Positions 9,611-20,600 are shown, numbered from the stretch's first letter. The stretch is DNA of 64,000 nt from UBA6168 sp965222975 (GCA_965222975.1 CBDCVJ010000029.1:124001-188000), one strand, 5' to 3'. Notes: generated by a model not told the origin, from the letters alone. Made by a program: numbers and translations.

Positions 9611-9672
9611 CTGAACTATCCCTTTCCTCAGACATGAAAATCAGTCTTTTTCAAAAAGTGTACGGTAGAGAA
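9604..9672. repeat. dispersed ~70-bp repeat, copy 2
   Basis: Matches 6286-6352. Its left end overlaps the right arm of the hairpin at 9566-9610, which copy 1 lacks. Confidence 0.75.
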
Positions 9673-10153
9673 ATTCATGATTAAGGGATTCCATGAACTT
9701 GCCATATTTCAATTGACTGGCAGCTAAGTTGATGAAAAATTGGCTAATTTTCAACTGCCTTATGCCAACTGCCAGAAGCATTTCAAGAACGGAGTTAATT
9801 AATGCTTGCTTATTTGCATAATTGTACATTTTCCTACCAGTTTTGGGGCATATTATGAAAATCCCCAACCATTTAGCATGTATGTTCCGTAATCTTTATT
9901 AGATTTGGAGTTATATTTGAAAATTAAATCTCAAACTGGGTAATATCCTTGCCCAACTGATTATTTCTTTTCAAAGACCAGCCACTATTACTATCCCTCC
10001 AACCGACATTTTCCACGGTGGAAAATAAAAATTCAAAAGTGGAAAAACATTAGATATAAATTGATTGTCCTTCTGGACCAAAAGCATAACCATTTTTCCA
10101 ATAAACTTATTATACACTTTTTTCTAATTTATTAACCAAATTCAAATATTCAA

Positions 10154-13100
10154 ATGCGCCAAGCTCAAACCCTCATTCTTTTATGCTTAATGGCGGCTTT
10201 GCCGCTTTCCCTCAAAGCCACCCACATCGTTGGCGGCGAGATGACCTACAAATGCCTCGGCAACAATCAGTATGAAATAAAACTGACCATTTTTCGGGAC
10301 TGCTTCAATGGTATTCCTTGGTTCGATGACCCAGCAGCTATTGGGGTTTTCGATAATGTAACCAACGAGGAATTGTTCCAACTTAATCAACTGGTTCCTC
10401 TAGACCCGATGTTGAACGATACAATTGACCCGACCTTGGATGATGAATGTCTGGTCGTTCCGCCAAATGTCTGCGTGAATACCACCACCTATACGACTGT
10501 AATGGCCTTGCCCTTTAGGGCAAACGGTTATCATTTGTCCTATCAAAGGTGCTGTAGGAACAATACCATTGTCAATCTCATTGCCCCGGAAGATGTGGGT
10601 GCTACTTATGATGTTGTTATTTCACCCGAAGCGCAGCTTCAGTGTAACAGCAGCCCTGTTTTCAATGAATGGCCTCCTTTATATTTGTGTGCCAATGTGC
10701 CCTTTGAAATTGATCAGTCAGCTGTGGACATTGATGGTGATTCGCTTGTCTATAAACTCTGCAACCCACTGACTGGGGCCACTCCTGATGCTCCTATGCC
10801 ACAGCCGCCTTTGCTTAACCCACCACCTTATGATACAGTGCCTTGGCTACCCGGCTATAGTGTTGATAATATGATCAACTTGGCACCTAATCCTCCTATG
10901 GTCATCGATCCTGTAACAGGCATGCTGACAGGTACTCCTACTGTCCTTGGCCAATTTGTCATTGGCATCTGTGTAGAAGAATACCGCGATGGCCAACTGA
11001 TTGGCGTAAACAGGAGGGACTATCAAGTGAACATCGGTGATTGCCAAGCGGTGATAGCAGCCTTTGCCAATTCAGATGGAAACGTTACTTGTGGAGGCAC
11101 AACAGTCACTTTTGAAAACAACAGCATTAACGCCACGGAATACCTTTGGACTTTTAACGATCCAAACAACCCAGATGCTACATCTACCGAGGAAACTCCC
11201 ACGTACACCTTCACAGATTACGGCGTATATGAGGTAGAGTTGATAGCCAACCCAGGCGCAATATGTGCGGATACAGCTACATTAGAGGTGAGTGTACAGC
11301 CCAATTCGCTTACAGTTGATTTTGATGTGGAAATAGTAGAATGTTTGGAAAATCTGATTCTCCAGGCTACCGACCTGTCCACGGATACTTTTTCCACTGT
11401 TGAGTCATGGGAATGGGTATTAGCGGTAGGTCCCGATATTTTTATTTCCAATGAGCAAAACCCTGCGTTTGAAGTGACTCCGCCGGGCGGCGCTATCATC
11501 AGCCTAACAGTGACCAATGCCGTCGGCTGCTGGGCCACATTTGAAGATATATTCCCAATAAAGCCACCCCTCCTCAACCTTGATCTCGGCCCTGATTTTG
11601 AGGACTGTCAGGTCAACCAATTGGTACTTGATGCAGGCCCGGGTTTTGATTCCTATTTATGGGATGATGCAAGTGTCGAGCAAACCTTGACGGTTGATGC
11701 GCCAGGCACTTACTCAGTGACTGTCACAGATGCTTGCGGGGAAATGACAGAAGACGCCATTACCATCCTTCTCGCAGGTCCGACCCTTGATGTCGGCCCT
11801 GACGTTGAGATTTGCATGGGTCAGAGCCATACTTTCATGGCTACTGGCTTTGATACTTATGAATGGACGCCTGCTGGTTCACTTTCCTGTTCCGACTGTG
11901 CCAATCCAACAGCAACCCCTGATACAACTACGACTTACATCGTCATTGGAACAGACTCCACCGGATGTGTCAGTTCCGATACGGTAACGGTTACGGTATT
12001 GCCCAATATCACTACTGCTGAAAATGTTGAAATATGCGATGGCGATACAGTGATTGTTTTTGGAAACCCAGTGAACATGGCTGGCGTTTTTTCAGAAACC
12101 TTTATATCGCAAAGTGGCTGTGATTCTACCCATACTATTACTGTGGGAGTTTTGCCTACCAAAGAAACATTTGAAGATATTGGTATTTGCAATGGCGATA
12201 CGACGATTGTTTTTGGAAACCCAGTGAGCATGGCAGGTGTTTTTTCAGAAACTTTTATGTCGCAAGACGGCTGTGATTCTACCCATACTATTACGGTCAT
12301 TGTTTTCCCCACTTTTCATATTATCGAAGATGTCCTGATATGCGAGGGCGATACAGCTTTCGTTTTTGGGAATCCTGTGACCATGGCCGGGGAGTTTTCT
12401 GATACGCTGGAGACGGTGAATGGCTGCGATTCTATCCATACAATTGGAGTAGGGGTATTGCCAACCACTTTTACTTCAGAAACCATCTCGATTTGCTTTG
12501 GGGCGACGACCGAAATTTTTGGTACGCAAACTGGTGTGGCCGGAGATTATCAGATGACCTTCACGGGATCCAACGGTTGTGATTCTACCCATACCATCAC
12601 CTTGATGGTTTATGATGAAATTACTGTCCAGTTCCAGACAGAGGATGCTACTTGCTTTGGCCTTGAAGATGGTTCGGCAACGGCCACCGCTATGGGCGGC
12701 AACGGCGGCTTTACTTATGCATGGAGCAATGGCGATGTTGGCCAACTCGCCACTGACCTTGGCGCTGGTGACCACACTGTCACTGTCACCGATGTTACTG
12801 GCTGTATGACCACAGCAACGGTAACCATAGGCGAACCGACTGAAGTAGTGGTAGTCGCCACAGGCGTAAACGTGAGCTGCACTGAACTTGGGTCGGTAAG
12901 CGCCTCTGCCTCAGGTGGCACTGGCAACTACACCTATCTGTGGAGCACTGGTGACTCCACCGCTATGGTAGATGGTTTGGTAGCCGGCATTTACATTGTA
13001 ATTGCCGCCGACGAAAACAATTGTGTAGCGATAGATTCTGTGGAAATAACAGGCGCACTTGCCCCGACCATCAGCGTCAGTGTGGACCAACAACCCACAA

Positions 13101-14539
13101 CAAGCGATCCTAATGGCGGTGAACTATCTGTTGCGATCATGGGTGGCACGATGCCATACGAAATAGAATGGAGCAATGGCAGTATGAATGATTCACTGTT
13201 CAACTTGCCTTCTGGCGAATACATTGTTACCGTGACTGATGCCAATGGCTGCGAGGTCATGGATACCGCTTACCTCTTTGTAGCAGCTTGTACGGGTGGT
13301 AAGATATGGAAAGATGCCAACCGCAACGGCTGTCAGGACGGAGGCGAGATAGGCATGCCCAATGTGGAAATGTCCTTATCGGGCACTGACATCTGGGGAA
13401 ACTCCATTACAGCTACGACCACCTCTGCCATCAATGGCGAATACATCTTTGAACCATTACCTCCGGGTGAGTATCTAATCTCCATGAATGTGCCAAATGG
13501 GTACACCTTGTCTCCAGCCGATGCCTGTGTTGATGATTTTGTCGATAGCGATTTCGATATGAATGGCATCGCAACAGAATTGGTGACGTTGACCGAAGGA
13601 CACTGTTGCCTTATCATTGATGGCGGCCTCTACGATGACTGCTTTAACGTCTTCGATCCTGGCGAAATTTGTTGTGATCAGACGCTTTGCGGTCCGGGCA
13701 ACCTTGCTGCCCCAATCACTTCCGTAAGCACAGCGGCTGGTGCCAATCAGGTAGAGTATCAATGGATTTATTCTGAAATCACAGCTTCCAACCCGAACGG
13801 CACTGCCTGGAATCAGGTTAAGGATATATATGGGAACCCCGTAACTACTACCAGTTTGAACCCTGGAAGAATTTATGCCACGACCCTTTTCGCCCGTTGT
13901 GTCCGTGCCGTAGGTTGTACGGATTGGCTGGTCACTGATGTGGTTACGATAACAGTAGATGATGAAGCTGTCGCAGCGATAGACGAGCCTGGGGCAATCT
14001 GCGTAGGCGATGAGGTTACGTTTACGGCTGCCGGGAATGACCCAGGTGCTTCCTACTTGTGGAACTTTGGCCCGACAGCCACTCCGCCTTTCAGCAACGA
14101 CCCATCGCCAACGGTCGTTTACAACAGCAGCAGCTACCCGACCGTATGGCTGACCGTAACCAACAATGGTTGTACATCTACGGACATCATGCTGATTGCC
14201 GTTTCGGACGATCCGGTCTATTGTGGAACAAATATTATTGCACCAAATAACAACGGCCAACAATCTGGCTTACAGACGAAAGAATTGTCTGAAGTGGAGT
14301 TCCAAGTTTACCCAAACCCTGTGAACGATCAACTGACTATTAAGTGGGGTAGAGCAATAAAGTCAGCTGTCCAAGTAGAAATAGTGAGCATGGAAGGCAA
14401 ACTGTTGATGACAGACAAAGTGGGAGCAGATGCCTTTTTGTACAATACCCAATTGGGACATCTTAACGCTGGCATTTATATGTTGCGTTTGCAGCATAGT
14501 GATGGCGAGCAAGAGGTCTTTAAATTGGTGAAGCAGTAA
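10154..14539 (+). CDS. large T9SS type A surface adhesin with PKD, SprB-like and SdrD-B-like domains
   Basis: 1461 residues with a signal peptide (cleavage near residue 22, before THIVGGEM). Domains in order: the THIVGGEMTYKCLG front domain common in Bacteroidota adhesins (to about 300); a PKD-like domain (YLWTFNDP); two or more Ig-like domains; four near-identical modules around a CDGDT...GCDSTHTI pattern (about residues 610-820); SprB-type repeats (CFGLEDGSATATAMGGNGGF and successors); an SdrD-B-like domain (GKIWKDANRNGCQDGGE); a further Ig/PKD region (YLWNFGP). The C-terminal sorting domain reads VYPNPVNDQLTIKW...LNAGIYMLRL. Expected location is the cell surface, exported by T9SS and C-terminally processed. 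It is monocistronic: a strong terminator follows 24 bases after the stop. The function as adhesin or matrix protein is inferred from domain content only. Confidence 0.9.
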   Translation: MRQAQTLILLCLMAALPLSLKATHIVGGEMTYKCLGNNQYEIKLTIFRDCFNGIPWFDDPAAIGVFDNVTNEELFQLNQLVPLDPMLNDTIDPTLDDECLVVPPNVCVNTTTYTTVMALPFRANGYHLSYQRCCRNNTIVNLIAPEDVGATYDVVISPEAQLQCNSSPVFNEWPPLYLCANVPFEIDQSAVDIDGDSLVYKLCNPLTGATPDAPMPQPPLLNPPPYDTVPWLPGYSVDNMINLAPNPPMVIDPVTGMLTGTPTVLGQFVIGICVEEYRDGQLIGVNRRDYQVNIGDCQAVIAAFANSDGNVTCGGTTVTFENNSINATEYLWTFNDPNNPDATSTEETPTYTFTDYGVYEVELIANPGAICADTATLEVSVQPNSLTVDFDVEIVECLENLILQATDLSTDTFSTVESWEWVLAVGPDIFISNEQNPAFEVTPPGGAIISLTVTNAVGCWATFEDIFPIKPPLLNLDLGPDFEDCQVNQLVLDAGPGFDSYLWDDASVEQTLTVDAPGTYSVTVTDACGEMTEDAITILLAGPTLDVGPDVEICMGQSHTFMATGFDTYEWTPAGSLSCSDCANPTATPDTTTTYIVIGTDSTGCVSSDTVTVTVLPNITTAENVEICDGDTVIVFGNPVNMAGVFSETFISQSGCDSTHTITVGVLPTKETFEDIGICNGDTTIVFGNPVSMAGVFSETFMSQDGCDSTHTITVIVFPTFHIIEDVLICEGDTAFVFGNPVTMAGEFSDTLETVNGCDSIHTIGVGVLPTTFTSETISICFGATTEIFGTQTGVAGDYQMTFTGSNGCDSTHTITLMVYDEITVQFQTEDATCFGLEDGSATATAMGGNGGFTYAWSNGDVGQLATDLGAGDHTVTVTDVTGCMTTATVTIGEPTEVVVVATGVNVSCTELGSVSASASGGTGNYTYLWSTGDSTAMVDGLVAGIYIVIAADENNCVAIDSVEITGALAPTISVSVDQQPTTSDPNGGELSVAIMGGTMPYEIEWSNGSMNDSLFNLPSGEYIVTVTDANGCEVMDTAYLFVAACTGGKIWKDANRNGCQDGGEIGMPNVEMSLSGTDIWGNSITATTTSAINGEYIFEPLPPGEYLISMNVPNGYTLSPADACVDDFVDSDFDMNGIATELVTLTEGHCCLIIDGGLYDDCFNVFDPGEICCDQTLCGPGNLAAPITSVSTAAGANQVEYQWIYSEITASNPNGTAWNQVKDIYGNPVTTTSLNPGRIYATTLFARCVRAVGCTDWLVTDVVTITVDDEAVAAIDEPGAICVGDEVTFTAAGNDPGASYLWNFGPTATPPFSNDPSPTVVYNSSSYPTVWLTVTNNGCTSTDIMLIAVSDDPVYCGTNIIAPNNNGQQSGLQTKELSEVEFQVYPNPVNDQLTIKWGRAIKSAVQVEIVSMEGKLLMTDKVGADAFLYNTQLGHLNAGIYMLRLQHSDGEQEVFKLVKQ

Positions 14540-14562
14540 AGGAATTTTTTCAGAATAAAATG

Positions 14563-14600
14563 AAGCCCTGTCAGCGAATATGTTGACAGGGCTTTTATTT
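14563..14600 (+). terminator. rho-independent terminator of the 1461-aa adhesin
   Basis: AAGCCCTGTCA pairs exactly with TGACAGGGCTT around a 10-base loop, followed by TTTTATTTTT. Confidence 0.9.
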
Positions 14601-14746
14601 TTGGAAATATCCAGTCGACGAAATGCCACTTTTATTTGTTTATGGGTTATTTGTTTGAAATTACCTTTGCCACTTATGTAATCTTTTTGCATCCGGCATC
14701 CTCTTCGCGTCCATATATTTTTAATCAATTCAAAATCCGCTTTCTT

Positions 14747-15322
14747 ATGAAGTCAAACACCTATATTTTCGACATTCCAATCCCTTGCCACGAAAAATGG
14801 AATAATATGATTATGAAAGTGGATACAACTTCTAATGAGATGACAATGATTGGCTTACTTGTTTATAAGCCAAAAGATCAAACCCTTTACAATATTGTCA
14901 GGCATAAAATTCGAAAGATAGCTCACAATTTGCGTTCAAATAAAAAAGCAAAAAAACAAAAGAAAGCGGAAAATAAAACAGCAGCCCAAAATAAAAATAT
15001 TGTTTTAGAAATACCTGCAAATAATTCTAAAGAAATAAAAAATAAAATAAATGATTTTTCTGGAAAAATATATCCCAACCCATTTTCCAATAATATAAAT
15101 CTTGAATTTAATTACCTTAAAAACGAACTGCTCATCATCCGTCTGCTTGATTTAAATGGTAGGATTGTTTTTTCTAAAAATTATGAAGCAATTAAAGGGG
15201 TAAACAAATTTTTACTTACACCTGATTTGCAAAATATTTCTGCCAATAATTATTTGCTCGAAGTAAGTGGCAGCGCCGGATTGTATTTCGCGGAGATGGT
15301 GGTTTACTCAAATGGAAATTAG
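14747..15322 (+). CDS. small protein with T9SS-like C-terminal domain but no signal peptide
   Basis: The preferred start is ATG 14747 (MKSNTYIFDIPIPC), giving 191 residues. An upstream frame to 14636 adds residues that look like untranslated leader. The N-terminus (IPIPCHEKWNNM) resembles the short Bacteroidota motif IPxPCHExWxxM found at the front of small cytoplasmic proteins. The middle is strongly basic (KKAKKQKKAENK). The C-terminal about 75 residues (KIYPNPFSNNINLEF, LLDLNGRIVFSKN, ANNYLLEV) match the type A sorting domain. With no hydrophobic signal it should not reach the periplasm, so the tail may be a relic of a domain shuffle. It sits just after the terminator of the adhesin; the next gene is convergent. 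Confidence 0.65.
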   Translation: MKSNTYIFDIPIPCHEKWNNMIMKVDTTSNEMTMIGLLVYKPKDQTLYNIVRHKIRKIAHNLRSNKKAKKQKKAENKTAAQNKNIVLEIPANNSKEIKNKINDFSGKIYPNPFSNNINLEFNYLKNELLIIRLLDLNGRIVFSKNYEAIKGVNKFLLTPDLQNISANNYLLEVSGSAGLYFAEMVVYSNGN

Positions 15323-15451
15323 AAAAAAGTATAGAAGGCGAAAAATAAATAAAATCAGGATATAACGTTCTACCCGTTTGGGAAAATTCCTTCTAATTTT
15401 TTTCTACAAAAAGTGCTGTTATATTTTGATAAACGTTTTTGCAAAATAATT

Positions 15452-17638
15452 TCATTTTATCACCGTCACACCCCCTTCCCGAAAAATATCCAATACTTTC
15501 CCATCGCATCGAATCGCCTTTGCGGTGATAAACCAAACGAACACCGCTGGATCCATTTCCCTACCTCGGAAAGTCCCATCCCAGCAACCATCAATTTCAT
15601 GTGTCTCGAACATTTGGTTGCCCCAGCGGTCGAAGATGAGGAGTTGGTACTCAAGCAATTGGGTATTGGGAGCAATATACCCCCGAAAGCAATCATTGAT
15701 TTCATCATTGTTCGGCGAGAAGCTGTTGGGCATGTAAATAAGGGACTCGGGCACATCGTCGCCGGGGTGCACAGTGATGCTGTGTTCTAGTGTTTCACAA
15801 TCATTTTTTACCAAAAAAGAATAAACACCGGGCGTATTAATTAGCAGCTCAGATACATTGGAAATGACCGCTCCATTGTCACCGAACCACTGCCATTCGG
15901 TAGGCAAGGAACCGGACACATCAGGCATCAACAAAAGGCTGTCGCCACAGGGAAGTGTCTCGTCCATAGCGAATAGAGTCATAGTGGGGATGACTGGCAC
16001 AGTCAGCAGCTTTTCCCCCTCGCATCCGTTGGCATTTAACACGGTAAGCATATGAGAGCCAGAGGACACATTTTCAAAAATAGTTTCTTCTTGAAATGCC
16101 CCTCCGTCCAATGAGAACAACAGTGGGGGCTCTCCACCTAAAACGTCCGTCACTTCGACTATACCGTCAAGGGCATTGGTACAAGCGCTGTCCACCCTGT
16201 ACCCAAAATCGGCTTGCAGAAGCTGTTCAGCATAAACGGAAACGACCGAATCGCAGCCATTCAGGTCAATAAAAATGAAAGTCTCTGTCTCTCCAGCGAC
16301 AATTGCAACTCCTTGAAAATCAACCGTTTCACCTGGGCAAACTTCAAAAGTCAAAAGTGTCGTATCCACCAATAGCTCCTCCACCGTGACAGTCACCAAT
16401 GAATCGCAGCCAAGTGAATTTTCCAAAGTGAATACCTGTGTGTCACCGGGCTGCATGATAGTGCCGAGATAGGCGGCCGCAGAACCGGGGCAGGCCAATA
16501 GTTCTTCGCTGCCTGAAGTGGTTGGCAAATTGATGACACTCACTATCGTTGTGTCCATGCAGCCGAAGGCATTGGTTTCGGTAAAAATGGCTGTATCGCC
16601 AGGCGCAATTTGTTCGCCTTGGTACTCAACAAATGAACCCTCGCAAGCTGATTCATTCACCCATTCCACTTTATATGGCAAAGTGTCCACATTAACAACG
16701 ATGGCACTGTCACAACCATTTGCGGCTGGGTAGGTAAAAACCTCGGTGCTGCCTGCTGGTATGGGCATGCCATCGAAAGTAATAGATTCGCCAATGCAGG
16801 CACTAAAACTTAGGCTATCGAGGCTGCTCACAAATGGTATCACCGACACTACCGTTGAATCAATACAACCCGCTACATTGGTTTCGGTGAAAATGGCTGT
16901 TTCGCCCGGCGATATTTCCTGTCCCTGAAATTCAAATAATTCCCCATCGCAAACCTCCCCAACTACATACTCGGTAGTTTGCGGCAAAGCCAAAACGCTG
17001 ACCGTTACAATGCTGTCGCAGCCGAGCGCATTTTCCAACATAAATTCCTGTGTGTCACCCGGTTGCATCTCTGTGCCGAGATAGGTGATGGTGTTACCGG
17101 GGCAGGCGGAAAGGTCTTCGTTCCCTGAACTCGACGGTAGGCCACTGACGCTCACCACCGTTGTATCTATGCAACCATTGGCATTGGTCTCGGTAAAAAT
17201 GGCCGTTTCGCCCGGCAATATCTGCTGTCCTTGATATTCAAAAAAACTGCCCTCGCATACGGCCTCCTCCAGCGAATTGACGGTATGTGGCAAAACAGCT
17301 ACCGAGACCATTACCGTACTATCGCAACCTTCGGCGTTCAGCAAGTTGAACACTTGAGAAGTACCTGCCGGAACCGAAGTTCCGGCGTACAAGGCCGACT
17401 CACCTGCGCAGGCTTCCAATTCTGCTTCGGAAGATGATGGCAAGCAGATTTTGTACAAAAGCCAAACCGTTTCAACTTCATCGTCGCAACCGACGAGTTC
17501 TTCATTTTGCGAAGCTAAAACAGCCACCCAGCCGGGTGGGAGAGCAAGCGTGTCCAGCAGCAGCGTATAAGGGTCAGCAGGGATATTTGCGAAGCTGAAA
17601 ACCCCTGCGAAATTGCTCTCAGCTGATTCGATCACCAT
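15452..17638 (-). CDS. C-terminal part of the giant multi-PKD adhesin: 8-fold Cys repeats and gliding-motility-type C-terminus
   Basis: This 728-codon frame continues the protein of 23024-17619 after a frameshift. Its first residues (ESNFAGVFSFANIPADPYTL) are the second half of an SdrD-B-like domain whose first half ends the upstream frame. Eight modules of about 50 residues follow, with a CxGxxxxxxGxxxxPGxTxxFxxxNxxGCDS pattern. They are arranged as two sets of four, units 1-4 resembling 5-8. A SprB-like domain (DSACTNALDGIVEVTDVLGG) and a PKD/Ig-like domain lead to the gliding-motility-associated C-terminal domain (MPNSFSPNNDEINDCF, LLIFDRWGNQMFET, CWDGTFRGREMDPAVFVW). That domain is the type B T9SS signal that anchors SprB-like proteins. 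It has no independent signal peptide, so it is not a gene on its own. Confidence 0.85.
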   Translation of the reverse strand: MVIESAESNFAGVFSFANIPADPYTLLLDTLALPPGWVAVLASQNEELVGCDDEVETVWLLYKICLPSSSEAELEACAGESALYAGTSVPAGTSQVFNLLNAEGCDSTVMVSVAVLPHTVNSLEEAVCEGSFFEYQGQQILPGETAIFTETNANGCIDTTVVSVSGLPSSSGNEDLSACPGNTITYLGTEMQPGDTQEFMLENALGCDSIVTVSVLALPQTTEYVVGEVCDGELFEFQGQEISPGETAIFTETNVAGCIDSTVVSVIPFVSSLDSLSFSACIGESITFDGMPIPAGSTEVFTYPAANGCDSAIVVNVDTLPYKVEWVNESACEGSFVEYQGEQIAPGDTAIFTETNAFGCMDTTIVSVINLPTTSGSEELLACPGSAAAYLGTIMQPGDTQVFTLENSLGCDSLVTVTVEELLVDTTLLTFEVCPGETVDFQGVAIVAGETETFIFIDLNGCDSVVSVYAEQLLQADFGYRVDSACTNALDGIVEVTDVLGGEPPLLFSLDGGAFQEETIFENVSSGSHMLTVLNANGCEGEKLLTVPVIPTMTLFAMDETLPCGDSLLLMPDVSGSLPTEWQWFGDNGAVISNVSELLINTPGVYSFLVKNDCETLEHSITVHPGDDVPESLIYMPNSFSPNNDEINDCFRGYIAPNTQLLEYQLLIFDRWGNQMFETHEIDGCWDGTFRGREMDPAVFVWFITAKAIRCDGKVLDIFREGGVTVIK

Positions 17639-20600
17639 ACCGAGGCTTGTCCTGAAGGAAGATGTTTACATTGCTGACCGTCGTGTCGCCCGCATCCACA
17701 ATGCCATTTTCATTTACGTCAAAATAGACCTCCCCACTGATCTGTCCATAACCTTCATAGAGGTCGAGGGAAAGGATGCCTGAGAGGCTGGTGCAGCCGT
17801 CCATATCCGTCATTTCCAACTGATAATCACCGCTTTGTGTGAAGCTTGGATTGGGTTGTGTACCCATTGGTGCTGGCACTGGCTGGCCATTGAGGTACCA
17901 TTGGTAGCTGGTGACTTCGGGCAACTCCGGCAAGCAGATTTCTGTGGGTAGGCAGCGGGTGAGGCAGCCAAGTGGTACATTGTTTTTGCCGGGAGCATTT
18001 TGGATTTCGATTTCATTGCTGCGAGCCGTGCAGCCTGCCCCATTGACGGCAACGGCGTAATACCTGCCCGAACCAAGCGCACTGATGCTATTGCCCGTTT
18101 CGCCTGTCGCCCAAGTATAGCTGACGCCAGACTGCGGTGACAGGACAGACAGCGTAACAGGGGTACTTTCACAAATAATACCTGCTGGGTCGCTCGCTAT
18201 CTGAAGGCTTGGGGTTGGGAAAACCTCCACATTGATGCCAGCCACGCTGGTGCAGCCTGTAGTTCCATCTGTCACAGTGACAGTAAATGTGTATTCGCCC
18301 CTATCCAGCCCATTATTCGTGTTATCGCTGAAAGTAAGCTCCGTGGCCGAACTGCCATTCTCCCATTGATAAGTATAATCAGGCTGCCCTACGACTTGCA
18401 GGTTTACATCATCCCCTTCACAGGCTGTAAAACTGTTTTGATAAATGGCCCCCACTTGATCATTATCGTTATATACGACCGCTTCAACAGCGGCATTTGG
18501 CGAACCCACTACATCAATAGTAATGGGCGGAGAAGTAGAGGAACAGCCGATGGGGTTGACAAATGTTACTTCGTAAATGCCTGATGTAGTGACTGTTAGA
18601 ATTGAATCTGTTGCCCCGTCTGACCATAGGATATTGGCTGGCTCGTTGGCTGTAGCCGTCAGTACTATAGTGTCGCCTGCACAGATGGGGGAAGGTTGTG
18701 AGAGGGCTATTTGACCAGAAAGATTGTTGGGAAGCACGCTCACCGAATCGCTAATCTCTGCCGTGCAGCCATATACATTGCTGGCAGAGAGTGTCACTTC
18801 GTAAACACCATTTCCGCTGAATTGGTGGGAAATGGAGGCTAAGCCCGACTCATTGGCGGCTCCGCTGCCGGGGTCGCCGAAATCCCAGGTAAGGGATGTC
18901 GCATTGGATGTCCCAATTGTAGTGAAAGCCATTGGTACATTTTCACAACTGGCCGACGGAGGGATGAAATTGGGCGTTGGCGGGGCAAAGACATTTATAT
19001 TTTTTGAAAAAACAGTTTGGCAACTGCCGTCTACGGTCACAGTGAGTGTCACGGTGTAAGTGCCGGTAGCGGAATAGGTGTGTGATGGGTTTTGCAAATT
19101 TGAACTATTGGCGGTACCGGAAGATGGGTCACCAAAATCCCATGACCATCCAGTCAGCGTAGCGAATGGCAAGGACTCCGTCCTGTCGGTGAACTGCACT
19201 GGTAGACCGGGACAAGCACTCGACGCATCGAAATTTGCGACAGCAAGTATGGTATCTTCTTTTTGAAAAAAATAATTGCAAGCCTCTCCCGATGTTGTGC
19301 TTTGGACTTGCCCTGTCAACCTGACGAGAAAAAAACCGGGTACGGAGAATATATGCTGTGGGTTATCCGAAGTCGAGGTGTTCGCCGAGCCTGAACTCGG
19401 GTCGTCGAAGTTCCAGTTCAATGAGCCAGGCACGAAATTCACAGAGGTGTTGACAAAATTATGGGCAGGGCAATCGGCTGTTGGGGAAATATCGAATGAT
19501 AGTGCGCCAGCAGGTACGCAGGGGTTGCCACCGCTGGGCGGGTTTGGCACGCCACCACTTCCTAAGGTGTCAATGCAATTGGTGAAATCACAAACACCCC
19601 CATTTTCCTCACACCCCGGTAAGTAGATGGAGCGGCTGGCCGTACAGCCATTGGGGTCAGTAGCTACAACGATATAATTGCCCACTAATTCAGCTTGATG
19701 AGAAGGTGAGTTGGTGCCAACGGGCGATCCGTTGAACGTCCATTGAAAATCCAAACCATTGGCCAGCGTAGTAGCATATATGGGCAAAGATGTGCCTGTA
19801 CAAATCCCCGGCGTATATGGAATGTCCAGCAAGAACTGTGGCTGTGGATGTTGTTTTATTTCAAAAATGCCATTGCCAACGCAACTGTTTTCATCTGTTA
19901 CCAGCACCTCATAATGCCCTGTTCCAAGGGTCGGGTCGGGTAGGGTAGAAACAGTGTTTCCATCTGCATTTTTCCATTCATAAGATGAAAAACTCGCTGT
20001 CGTGGTCACCTGTACGGTCACACCGGGACATACAGCTGCGCCATCCACTTGGGGAGTTGGTTTTGGTAAAATATTGATCACTAGACTATCAGGGACACCA
20101 CAGGTGGCAAGGTGCAAAGTAGCCAATCCGGAGGCATGCCATAGCACCGAAACGTTTTGAGTCCCTTGCCCTGTGGTAATTGTCCCTGCGTCTTCCGGTG
20201 TCACTGCCCATTGGTAACTGGGGTGTTGGGAATTGGTAGCGGTGAAGTTTAGGGAGGTTTCCACGCATGCTTCTGTTGGGCCATTTATTGTTGCGGGAGT
20301 AAGTTCTTCAACCGTTAAACTGGAAGGGTCGGAGGTGCAGAACAACCCATCGGTACTTGTTTGGGTAACAGTCATTGAGCGGGGAGCGGCATTTCCCCAC
20401 GTAACGTTGATGGGGTTGCCTGTGAGATTAAAGGTATTGCCACCGTCTTGCACCGACCATTCTATACCCGTTTGGCCGAGACCAGTGGCGGCGTAAGAAT
20501 AGCTATTGCCGGGGCAAATCTGCTTTGCACCAGTGATGCCCCCTACCGCTGGCGGGATGCCGAAAATGCGGATGGGTATTTCATAAAAATCATTACAATA

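Larger units (their letters stand above)
9397..10153. other. 757-bp gene-free spacer with repeat and hairpin
   Basis: Very A+T-rich. It holds the perfect hairpin at 9566-9610 and the second copy of the 70-bp dispersed repeat at 9604-9672. A 75-codon minus-strand frame (9868-9641) runs through the repeat and ends YRTLFEKD. I cannot support it as a gene, though it may be the eroded tail of a mobile-element protein. The last 130 bases should contain the promoter of the large adhesin at 10154. Confidence 0.6.

Noticed and set aside
9641..9868. 75-codon minus-strand frame in the spacer before the large adhesin
   Set aside because: It runs through the dispersed repeat, has no recognisable domain or start context, and I could not support it beyond a possible mobile-element relic.
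15452..17638. Independent gene starting MVIESAESNF
   Set aside because: No signal peptide, and it begins mid-domain; it is the frameshifted continuation of the protein starting at 23024.
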